From: an uncultured Ruminococcus sp.
GTDB taxonomy: Bacteria; Bacillota; Clostridia; Oscillospirales; Ruminococcaceae
Direction of reading: 5' to 3'
Length of the DNA: 64,000 nucleotides
Assembly: GCA_937902395.1 (NCBI GenBank)
Contig: CALGTV010000019.1
Span: 1-64,000, forward strand
The notes below the pieces were generated by a model. That model saw only the letters and a list, made by a program, of their open reading frames with translations. It had not been told where the DNA came from and made no database searches. The position numbers and the translations under genes were made by a program. Positions within the stretch are counted from its first letter, which is position 1; the number at the start of each line of letters is the position of its first letter. Below, one piece after another: positions 25,453 through 33,070 of this stretch.

Positions 25453-27530
25453 TTTTTCAGCTCTCTTTCGTAGTTACATCCCTGATTTTCACAAACAAGC
25501 TTCCCCGATTTGCCGCCCTTGTTGAAAAGTGATTTTCCACATTCGGGACACTTTTCCGCAGTGGGTACATTCCATGTCATAAAATCGCACTCGGGATAAC
25601 CCTCACAGCCGTAAAAGCTTCTGCCTCTCTTTGATTTTTTAAGCAGCATCTTTTTGCCGCATCTTGGACAGCAGCCGTCAGATTCCGTAACAAGCTGCTT
25701 TGCGTTTTTACACTCAGGGAATCCCGGACAGGCAAGAAATTTGCCGTATCTGCCGTACTTTATAACCATATTTTTACCGCAGTTTTCGCAGATAACATCT
25801 GTTTCCTCGTCGGGCACTTTAACACGCTTGCCCTCCATAGCTGTTTCTGCTTTTTCAAGGTCAGCTGCAAAATCATCGTAGAATTCATGAAGAGTTGAAA
25901 CCCAGTCCTTTGAACCTTTTTCAACCTCATCAAGATTGCTTTCCATATCAGCAGTGAATTTAGCATCAACAATACCCTTGAAATGCTCTTTCATAAGCTC
26001 AGTTATAACTTCTCCAAGAGATGTTGGTTTAAGCTGTTTTCCCTCATGCTCCACATACTGTCTTGCAGTAATTGTCGATATAGTCGGAGCATATGTTGAC
26101 GGTCTGCCGATTCCGTTTTCTTCCAAGGCCTTGATAAGTGATGCTTCGGTATATCGCGGCGGAGGCTGTGTAAAATGCTGATTTCCGCCGATAGATTTCA
26201 ACTTCGGCTTATCTCCCACAGCAAGAGGCGGAAGCTCCTTTTTAGCCGCTTCCTTGCCCTCCGTAGCCTCCTCGTAGAGTACTGTAAAGCCGTTGAATTT
26301 CACGGAATATCCCGACGCACGAAATACACAGCCATTTGCGGATATATCCGCAGAAACAGTATCAAGAAGAGCATTTGCCATCTGGCTTGCTATAAATCTT
26401 GACCACACAAGTTCATACAGCTTATACTGGTCACTTGTAAGGCTGGATTTTACACGGGCAGGAGTAAGCTCGGGAAGTGAGGGACGTATCGCCTCATGAG
26501 CGTCCTGCGCATTATTCTTTGATTTGAAAGTTCTCGGCTTATCGGGTAAATATTCCTTGCCGTAAACATTTTCAATATACTCAGCAGCAGCAGCCTTTGC
26601 CTCGTCGGAGATACGCAAGCTATCTGTTCTCATGTAAGTGATAAGACCTACAGCACCGATGCCCTCAATGTCAACACCTTCGTATAGTTCCTGTGCGGCT
26701 TTCATTGTACGCTTTGAAGTAAATCCAAGCTTTTTTGAAGCCTCCTGCTGCATGGTTGATGTAATAAAAGGCGGCGCAGGCTGTTTCTTTGTAACGCGCT
26801 TTTTAACAGCGGTCACTTCGTATTCTGCACCCTCCAGACGTTTCAGAATCGCATCTGCTTCTTCCTGATTGGCAAGTTCAAACTTTTCACCGTCAATTGT
26901 AAGCAGTGAAGCGTCAAAAACCTTTCTTGAACCCGGAGCTGTAAATTTTGCGTCAATAGACCAATATTCCTTAGGAACAAAAGCACGTATCTCATTTTCT
27001 CTGTCAACCACAAGGCTTACAGCAACTGTCTGCACTCGTCCTGCGGAAAGGCCTCTTTTAACCTTTTTCCAGAGGAAAGGGCTGAGTTTATAGCCTACAA
27101 GGCGGTCAAGAATACGTCTTGCCTGCTGTGCGTTTACAAGGTCAATATCAATTTTATGAGGATTGCTCATACCACTTGTAACGCCTGTTTTTGTAATCTC
27201 ATTGAAAGCAACGCGGATATCGTCCTCCAGATTCAGTTTCAGCATCTGGGCGATATGCCATGAGATAGCTTCTCCCTCACGGTCAGGGTCGGTTGCAAGA
27301 TATACTTTTTCGCATTTCTTTGCACGCTTTTTCAGATCTTTTATAACGTCGCCCTTACCCTTCATATCAATATACTGTGGTTTGAAATCATCCTCGATAT
27401 CCACACCAAGCTTTGATTTAGGAAGATCTCTCACATGACCCATGGAGGCAATTACCTCGTAGCCTTTTCCAAGATATTTCTGTATTGTTTTCGCCTTTGC
27501 AGGCGACTCAACTATAACTAAATTTGCCAT
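25449..27530 (-). CDS. topA: DNA topoisomerase I
   Basis: A 693-residue type IA topoisomerase that relaxes negative supercoils. The Toprim domain starts with VIVESPAKAKTI and has the DPDREGE metal motif; the active-site Tyr is Tyr299 in GLITYMRTDSL. The C-terminus holds three Cys4 zinc ribbons from about residue 580 on. It lies between dprA (66-base gap) and trmFO, the standard Firmicutes order dprA-topA-trmFO. Confidence 0.97.
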   Translation of the reverse strand: MANLVIVESPAKAKTIQKYLGKGYEVIASMGHVRDLPKSKLGVDIEDDFKPQYIDMKGKGDVIKDLKKRAKKCEKVYLATDPDREGEAISWHIAQMLKLNLEDDIRVAFNEITKTGVTSGMSNPHKIDIDLVNAQQARRILDRLVGYKLSPFLWKKVKRGLSAGRVQTVAVSLVVDRENEIRAFVPKEYWSIDAKFTAPGSRKVFDASLLTIDGEKFELANQEEADAILKRLEGAEYEVTAVKKRVTKKQPAPPFITSTMQQEASKKLGFTSKRTMKAAQELYEGVDIEGIGAVGLITYMRTDSLRISDEAKAAAAEYIENVYGKEYLPDKPRTFKSKNNAQDAHEAIRPSLPELTPARVKSSLTSDQYKLYELVWSRFIASQMANALLDTVSADISANGCVFRASGYSVKFNGFTVLYEEATEGKEAAKKELPPLAVGDKPKLKSIGGNQHFTQPPPRYTEASLIKALEENGIGRPSTYAPTISTITARQYVEHEGKQLKPTSLGEVITELMKEHFKGIVDAKFTADMESNLDEVEKGSKDWVSTLHEFYDDFAADLEKAETAMEGKRVKVPDEETDVICENCGKNMVIKYGRYGKFLACPGFPECKNAKQLVTESDGCCPRCGKKMLLKKSKRGRSFYGCEGYPECDFMTWNVPTAEKCPECGKSLFNKGGKSGKLVCENQGCNYERELKK

Positions 27531-27596
27531 TTATATCAAACCTCTTAAATATATGTCACAGCATTTAAATACGCCGAACTACTTCTACAGAGTACC

Positions 27597-28871
27597 CTAC
27601 AATAATTCATATATTCTTCCCGGACAGGATTTTATTACTCCAAGAACTTCAAGCTCAGTAAGCTCCATCATAAGCTCTGCTGAATCTATATTGAGCTCAG
27701 AGCAGATAATATCCGCGTGAAGTCGTCCTTTCTCTTTGAGAAGTACAATAATATCACGCTGTATGCCCTCGGGAATTTCTTCTGTATTCAATTCATCAGC
27801 CTTTTTACTGCTGTTATCTTCAATTATTTCTGTATCAATATCATTTTCGTCGTCAGGAACATCTTCAACAGCAGATTCTTCAGTTATTATATCACTTTTT
27901 AATACCGATTCAAAGGAATCAGTAATATCACCGACTGCTCTTGAACTGCTTTCTATAATATAAGCATATGCGTCAGCTTTTACAACAGTATCCTGACAAC
28001 CCTGCTTAAAAAAATCGGTTATAACCTCAGTGCTCATAAGAGGCACAGCGCCCTCACGGATAAGCTTGATATTTCCGCTGTATCGGCTGCTGAAAATGTC
28101 AGCAGGGGGAAGCACAAAAATTTCCCTTCCCTGTTCAGCAGCAAGCTTTGCAGTAATCATAGAGCCCGACGACTCAGACGCTTCAAATATAACAGCAACT
28201 CTGCCCAGCGCGGAGAGAATCCTGTTTCTCTTTGGGAAATTACTTCTCAGCGGCTTTGTTCCCGGAGGATATTCAGAAACAAAAACTCCTCCGGAAGCTA
28301 TAATCCTATCCCTGTACACAAAATTTTCTTTTGGATAGTCAACATCAACACCGCAGCCGAGAACGCATATAGTGGGATATCCCTGTTCTGCCGCCGCCAT
28401 ATGAGCAGTGATGTCAATTCCAACAGCAAATCCGCTGACAATTACGTATCCCTCATCTGCAAGCTCAGAGCATATTTTCTGACATACAGACATACTGTAA
28501 CTGCCTGCTTTTCTCGTACCCACAACAGTAACTGTCTTTGTTCCGGTAAGGCAGGAGATATTTCCTTTATAAAATAGTACAGGAGGAGGATCAGGAATAT
28601 ACCTGAGATGTTTAGGATATTCCGCATCTGAATAGCATATTATACCTATTCCCCTTTTCTCACATTCTCTGATAAGTTCAGATGCATTGCCAAGGCTGTA
28701 TGATTTTATATTTTTAACTTCATTTTCAGAAAGGCGTAGGAACATATTTTCAGAAATCATCACACTGTATATTTCCTCAACAGTTTCATATACGCTCATA
28801 AGCTGCCATAGCTTATAACTGCCGCCGCCGAAAACCATGCTGAGCCAAACCCAGTATTTTTTACTATTCAT
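27597..28871 (-). CDS. dprA: DNA-processing protein DprA
   Basis: A 424-residue protein that loads RecA on incoming single-stranded DNA during transformation. The Rossmann fold is marked by VGTRKAGSYS, GFAVGIDITAH and the EASESSGSMITAKLAAEQGR block. An acidic Glu/Asp-rich linker of about 50 residues (near 315-365) precedes a C-terminal winged helix. The ATG at 28871 overlaps the TGA of the upstream methyltransferase gene. No other competence gene is in the window. Confidence 0.95.
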   Translation of the reverse strand: MNSKKYWVWLSMVFGGGSYKLWQLMSVYETVEEIYSVMISENMFLRLSENEVKNIKSYSLGNASELIRECEKRGIGIICYSDAEYPKHLRYIPDPPPVLFYKGNISCLTGTKTVTVVGTRKAGSYSMSVCQKICSELADEGYVIVSGFAVGIDITAHMAAAEQGYPTICVLGCGVDVDYPKENFVYRDRIIASGGVFVSEYPPGTKPLRSNFPKRNRILSALGRVAVIFEASESSGSMITAKLAAEQGREIFVLPPADIFSSRYSGNIKLIREGAVPLMSTEVITDFFKQGCQDTVVKADAYAYIIESSSRAVGDITDSFESVLKSDIITEESAVEDVPDDENDIDTEIIEDNSSKKADELNTEEIPEGIQRDIIVLLKEKGRLHADIICSELNIDSAELMMELTELEVLGVIKSCPGRIYELL

Positions 28872-29650
28872 TTTTTCAGCTCCCACATAAGAATACCAGC
28901 TGCCATAGCAGCATTGAGAGAGTTAATCGTACCGTTCATGGGGATTGTCACCCGTCTGTCACAGCGGAGAGCGATTTCACGTGGAAGTCCGCTGCCCTCA
29001 TTACCGATGAATACCGCCTGTCTACCCTCAAAGGCAATGTCAGTAACTTTTTTCGCATCCGTATCAATAACAGCCGCAGATGTACATACACCGCCGTTTT
29101 TCAGCATATCAAAAAGGAATTCTGTATTATTTTCGATACAAATATTCATGCGGAAAACAGAACCCATAGTTGCACGGATAACCTTAGGACTGTACAAATC
29201 ACAGCTGCGTGAAAGGATTATGCCGTCAATTCCAAGAGCGTCAGCAGTGCGGATAATCATACCAACATTACCGGGGTCCTGCAAGCCGTAAAGCACAGCA
29301 TATCTGCAATTATCACTGAAAACAGGCTTTTTTGCAACGGGTATCGGGCAAATTGCAAATACACCCTGAGTTGTATCGGTAGAAGCGATTCTATTGCCAA
29401 GTTCATTTGAAATGACAAGTGTTTTTGTATTTCTCAAATCAGCCTGTAATAGCTCATCACCGAATTTTTCATAAGCATTTTTGGTCATTATAAGATGAGT
29501 TATACCGCTTTCCTCACGGAGAGCGTCCTCAGTTATACGAAGCCCCTCCAACACGAATAAGCCGTATTGGAGCCTTTCTTTTTTTGAAGAAGAAAGCTTC
29601 TGATACAGCTTTATAACCGGATTATCTTTAGATGTAATAATATTTTCCAA
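28868..29650 (-). CDS. TrmH/SpoU family rRNA methyltransferase (RlmB-like)
   Basis: A SPOUT 2'-O-ribose methyltransferase of about 260 residues. An L30e-like substrate-binding domain (about 1-100) is followed by the trefoil-knot domain with QDPGNVGMIIRTADALG, FIGNEGSGLP and IPMNGTINSLNAAMAAG. I prefer the TTG at 29650, because CAGGAG is upstream and the ATG at 29680 has no site. In many Firmicutes this gene precedes pheS; here it precedes dprA. Confidence 0.88.
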   Translation of the reverse strand: MENIITSKDNPVIKLYQKLSSSKKERLQYGLFVLEGLRITEDALREESGITHLIMTKNAYEKFGDELLQADLRNTKTLVISNELGNRIASTDTTQGVFAICPIPVAKKPVFSDNCRYAVLYGLQDPGNVGMIIRTADALGIDGIILSRSCDLYSPKVIRATMGSVFRMNICIENNTEFLFDMLKNGGVCTSAAVIDTDAKKVTDIAFEGRQAVFIGNEGSGLPREIALRCDRRVTIPMNGTINSLNAAMAAGILMWELKK

Positions 29651-29713
29651 TACTTCACCAACTCCTGAACAATACCGCATTTACACGATTTTGTCATATT
29701 CCAAGTACAACAA

Positions 29714-29742
29714 AACACGCTCTTTATATGTAGGAGCGTGTT
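29714..29742 (-). terminator. Terminator of the infC-rpmI-rplT operon
   Basis: A perfect 9-bp inverted repeat (29714-29722 with 29734-29742) followed on the minus strand by TTTTGTTGT, 16 bases after the rplT stop. Confidence 0.88.
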
Positions 29743-29757
29743 GTCGTACAGTTGTAA

Positions 29758-30111
29758 TTAAAGAGCAGCCTTAGCCTTTTCAACAATTGCAGTAAAACCT
29801 GCAGCATCGTTGATAGCGATTTCAGAGAGCATCTTTCTGTTAAGTGTGATGCCAGCCTTCTTGCAGCCGTTCATAAATGTAGAATAGTTCATGCCATTCA
29901 TCTTAGCAGCAGCTGAGATTCTTGCAATCCAAAGCTGTCTGAAAGTTCTCTTCTTGAGCTTTCTTCCTACGTAAGCATAGTTGCCTGACTTCATAACAGC
30001 CTGTTTAGCCATCTTGAAGTGCTTGCTCTTTGCGCCCCAGTAGCCCTTAGCGAGCTTTAATGTCTTGTTTCTTCTCTTACGAGTCATCATTGCACCTTTA
30101 ATACGTGCCAT
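29758..30111 (-). CDS. rplT: 50S ribosomal protein L20
   Basis: A 117-residue basic protein needed for early 50S assembly. The blocks [17 protein letters not shown] and [16 protein letters not shown] are diagnostic. In Firmicutes it represses its own operon through an RNA leader. It is the last gene of infC-rpmI-rplT. Confidence 0.98.
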   Translation of the reverse strand: MARIKGAMMTRKRRNKTLKLAKGYWGAKSKHFKMAKQAVMKSGNYAYVGRKLKKRTFRQLWIARISAAAKMNGMNYSTFMNGCKKAGITLNRKMLSEIAINDAAGFTAIVEKAKAAL

Positions 30112-30170
30112 AATCTTATACCTCCGGAATTAATAGTAATAAACGTTGTTCGGGAAAATCTCCCGTCAGA

Positions 30171-30374
30171 TTACATATAAGGAACGAGCTGCTTGATTGT
30201 AGGAGCGTTAGCGCTTCCTGCAACGCCTGCGTTACGAGCGATTCTCTTACGCTTTGTATCCTTCTGTGTGAGTCTGTGTCTCTTATTTGTGTGCTGGTAC
30301 TTTACCTTACCGTTTCCTGTAATCTTAAAACGCTTCTTTGCACCGGAATGAGTTTTAACCTTAACCTTTGCCAT
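30171..30374 (-). CDS. rpmI: 50S ribosomal protein L35
   Basis: A 67-residue very basic protein starting [16 protein letters not shown], the classic L35 N-terminus, with [17 protein letters not shown] in the middle. GGAGG precedes the ATG. It sits between infC and rplT. Confidence 0.97.
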   Translation of the reverse strand: MAKVKVKTHSGAKKRFKITGNGKVKYQHTNKRHRLTQKDTKRKRIARNAGVAGSANAPTIKQLVPYM

Positions 30375-30402
30375 TGAATATTCCTCCTTAATTAGAACTT
30401 AG

Positions 30403-30918
30403 TCAGTTCTTCTTGGGACTTACAAACATAACCATGCTGCGTCCCTCCATTTTAGCCGGCTTGTCAACAGAACCTGCTGCGGAAACAGCCTCCTTGAAGC
30501 GATCAAGCAGCTCTGCACCGAGTTCAGGGTGAGCAATTGCTCTTTTACGGAATCTTACGGACACCTTGAGCTTGTCGCCTCCCTGAAGGAATTTGACAGC
30601 CTGATTGACCTTTGTTTCAAAATCGTGAGTATCAATCGTAGAGAACATACGTATCTCCTTGATAGCTACTATTTTCTGGTTTTTCTTCGCTTCTTTTTCA
30701 CGTTTAGCCTGCTCAAAGCAATACTTTCCGTAGTCCATGATACGACACACGGGCGGCGTAGCCTGGGGAGCGATTTTAACAAGGTCTAAATCCTTGTCAT
30801 AGGCTAATTTCTGGGCATCCCTGGCAGACATAGTGCCAAGCTTTTTTCCTTCATCGTCGATAACGAGTATTTCCTTATCCCGAATATCTTCGTTAATCTG
30901 CAGTTCCTGTTTGCTAAT
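30403..30918 (-). CDS. infC: Translation initiation factor IF-3, probable AUU start
   Basis: A 171-residue IF-3, which keeps subunits apart and checks the start codon and initiator tRNA. The N-terminal domain has NEDIRDKEILVID and DLVKIAPQATPPVCRIMDYGKY; the C-terminal domain has REIRM-like IKEIRMFSTIDTHDF. No ATG, GTG or TTG is at a sensible distance from the strong GGAGG; an ATT at 30918 is 8 bases from it and yields a normal N-terminus. An AUU start is known for infC and allows IF-3 to repress its own synthesis. The open frame reaches 30975, but without support. Confidence 0.93.
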   Translation of the reverse strand: MSKQELQINEDIRDKEILVIDDEGKKLGTMSARDAQKLAYDKDLDLVKIAPQATPPVCRIMDYGKYCFEQAKREKEAKKNQKIVAIKEIRMFSTIDTHDFETKVNQAVKFLQGGDKLKVSVRFRKRAIAHPELGAELLDRFKEAVSAAGSVDKPAKMEGRSMVMFVSPKKN

Positions 30919-30945
30919 GTTCAAGCACCTCCGGACATAAAATAA

Positions 30946-30971
30946 GTGAGTGCAGAAATATCCACACTCAC
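30946..30971 (-). promoter_or_regulatory. Leader hairpin of infC, possible attenuator
   Basis: A perfect 7-bp stem (30946-30952 with 30965-30971) is followed on the minus strand by TTATTTTATG and then the infC ribosome binding site. The leader is about 145 bases long. In Firmicutes this operon is controlled by L20 acting on the leader RNA; whether this hairpin is part of it is inference. Confidence 0.5.
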
Positions 30972-31069
30972 ACAATACGCAATTATCTCATTATAAAGAT
31001 TTTAACATATTGACCGTTTAAGCTTAGCCTGACGGTGAGAACGGATTTGTTCTGCTTTCTTACTCAAAT

Positions 31070-31098
31070 AGTATACACCATTTTTTCTCAAAAGTCAA
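31070..31098 (-). promoter_or_regulatory. Promoter of infC-rpmI-rplT
   Basis: TTGACT (31093-31098) and TATACT (31070-31075) on the minus strand with a 17-base spacer. It lies immediately downstream of the spoIIR stop codon. Confidence 0.8.
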
Positions 31099-31760
31099 GG
31101 GTTAGCATTATTTTCGTCACTTTGCACATTTTTACTTTCCAGTATAGCCTTAATTTTATCCCACAGAGCAAATCGAATCTCATATTTTTTTGGATAGTGA
31201 AGAATATCTCGTTCTTCTTCCGTAAAAAGTTCCTCAGCTGAATCCGACTTTTCAACATTTTCTTCCGATTTCCTTTCATCACATACTGCAGGCAGACAAA
31301 GAGGCGGATACATCACACACCACCAGTTCTTCCCCTGTGCTGAGCCGATTTTAATACGTAAAGCGCGATACTCTCCCGCTGGCATAGTTATATCATCATA
31401 AACGCGCTCATCGAAAACAACGTCTGCCAATTCCGCAGTAACGGGAAGAAAACAGCCATTTTCACGTAGTATCTCCTCAGCTTTATTTTCAATATTCGTC
31501 AGATTTTCAGCAGCAATCGCCTCGGCCTCACTAAGAGAATCCACTTCGGTAAAAATCCCAGCTTCAAGCAGTCCGTCGCGTACTTTTAACTTTAAAGATT
31601 GAGCATATTCTGTGTCGGAATCCGCAAGAATATGAAGCCGCAAAACACTATTTCTAAGCGAATCAAGCCGTCTGCCGTCACGGATAAAACCACCGAAATT
31701 TGATATAATTATTGTAAGTATGAGACTTCCGCCTAATATGAATCCTGTAAATTTTTTCAT
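31095..31760 (-). CDS. spoIIR: Stage II sporulation protein R
   Basis: A 221-residue SpoIIR, the forespore signal that triggers SpoIIGA to process pro-sigma-E in the mother cell. An N-terminal hydrophobic helix (about 5-24) would export it. The conserved blocks LRLHILADSDTEYAQSLKLKVRD (in part), PAGEYRALRIKIG and GKNWWCVMYPPLC are clear. The ATG at 31760 has GAGGTG upstream. A degenerate, charged insert separates the last Cys block from the C-terminal helix. It indicates a sporulation programme in the organism. Confidence 0.95.
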   Translation of the reverse strand: MKKFTGFILGGSLILTIIISNFGGFIRDGRRLDSLRNSVLRLHILADSDTEYAQSLKLKVRDGLLEAGIFTEVDSLSEAEAIAAENLTNIENKAEEILRENGCFLPVTAELADVVFDERVYDDITMPAGEYRALRIKIGSAQGKNWWCVMYPPLCLPAVCDERKSEENVEKSDSAEELFTEEERDILHYPKKYEIRFALWDKIKAILESKNVQSDENNANP

Positions 31761-31994
31761 AAAAATCACCTCGCAGTAAGAATTGACCGCAGAGCAAGAT
31801 ATATTCACATAAATTTCCGCGATATTTCGCCATTTTATGACCAAATTTCATGTCGATACTACGCTTTTTCAGGCAGATTCAGCCGAAGCGCTCCGAATTG
31901 TATGTTTTCTGCGTATAATTTTTGACTTTACGCTTTCAATTCAGCATATTATAATATCTATGTAAACAAAAGAAATCCCAAGGAGAAAAAACAT

Positions 31995-32888
31995 ATGAAA
32001 AAAATATTTATATCTGCCGCAATTTCGGCAATCACAGCCGCATCAGCAATCCCATCAATTCCAGTATCAGCCGCCGAAAAAGAAGCAGGCTACGTCTATA
32101 CTATTATAGATAACGAGGCAACGATTACAGGATTTGAGGGCGAACCGACTTACATTGAAATTCCCGAAACCATTGAAGGCTGCCGCGTTACTGAAATCCG
32201 CGACAATTCTTTTTATGAGTGTGGCAGTTTAAAGCATATCACACTGCCTGATACTCTTGAGAAAATCGGACATCACGCCTTTTACGCCTGCTTTTGCCTT
32301 GAAAGTGTAACAATTCCCGATTCTGTAACAGAACTCGGCATGGGCTGTTTCTGCGGCTGTGAAAATCTCACTTCCGTTACGCTTTCGGATAAGCTGACAC
32401 GACTTCCCGATTCATGTTTCCGCAGCTGTACAAGCCTCACATCTTTTGAAATAACCGATAATATAACAGAAATCGGCGATTTCTGTTTCAGCGGATGTAC
32501 AGCCCTGACCGACCTTTCTCTCAATGAAACTGTCGAGACACTGGGAGATTGCTCTTTTTATATGTGCGGACTTGAATCTCTGTACGTACCCTCATCCGTC
32601 AGCGAACTTGGCGTATGCTCCGTCGGCTATACCCCCACAGATTTAGGAGCTTCACAGGTTGAAGGATTCACAGTCCTCGGAAAGAAGAAATCAGCAGCAG
32701 CCGACTACGCTAAGGAAAACTCCCTATCTTTCCGCAATGCAGAAGATTCTGTACATGCTTTCGCAATTCAGCGTGTAAATGGTCAGCATATAGCTATCCC
32801 CTCTATTTTTCTTTTAACAGGAGGATTATTAATTTTAGCTTTGACTTTTTTAATCTTATTAAAAAATAAGAAATTTTGCAAGAAATGA
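31995..32888 (+). CDS. BspA-like leucine-rich repeat surface protein
   Basis: A 297-residue exported protein. A signal peptide (about 1-27, cleavage after VSA) precedes five to six LRR_5 repeats (about 55-215), each with a pattern such as ITLPDTLEKIGHHAFYAC. Unusually many Cys residues occupy the position after FxxC in the repeats. A hydrophobic segment near 270-288 followed by KNKKFCKK anchors the C-terminus. Such domains usually mediate binding to host or plant surfaces or to other proteins. The gene is divergent from spoIIR and precedes the cellulase; cotranscription with it is unlikely because a promoter lies between. Confidence 0.85.
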   Translation: MKKIFISAAISAITAASAIPSIPVSAAEKEAGYVYTIIDNEATITGFEGEPTYIEIPETIEGCRVTEIRDNSFYECGSLKHITLPDTLEKIGHHAFYACFCLESVTIPDSVTELGMGCFCGCENLTSVTLSDKLTRLPDSCFRSCTSLTSFEITDNITEIGDFCFSGCTALTDLSLNETVETLGDCSFYMCGLESLYVPSSVSELGVCSVGYTPTDLGASQVEGFTVLGKKKSAAADYAKENSLSFRNAEDSVHAFAIQRVNGQHIAIPSIFLLTGGLLILALTFLILLKNKKFCKK

Positions 32889-32940
32889 ATAGTCAATTCG
32901 CAATAAATGACGATTTTTTAAAAAAATCGCAACAAACCTA

Positions 32941-32969
32941 TTGCATTTTAGGAAAATATATGTTATTAT
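32941..32969 (+). promoter_or_regulatory. Promoter of the GH9 cellulase gene
   Basis: TTGCAT (32941-32946) and TATTAT (32964-32969) with a 17-base spacer, giving a leader of about 95 bases. Confidence 0.65.
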
Positions 32970-32992
32970 AAGTATACCGAATGTTGATTTGT

Positions 32993-33035
32993 CTTGTTTA
33001 ATTATGAGGGATAATCTAAAATTAAATTAAACAAG
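32993..33035 (+). promoter_or_regulatory. Inverted repeat in the cellulase leader
   Basis: A perfect 10-bp inverted repeat, CTTGTTTAAT at 32993-33002 and ATTAAACAAG at 33026-33035, 23 bases apart, lies between the promoter and the ribosome binding site. It may be a regulator site or an mRNA hairpin. Confidence 0.5.
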
Positions 33036-33070
33036 ATTAAAAAAAGAAAAAATCATGGAGGTATTTAAGC

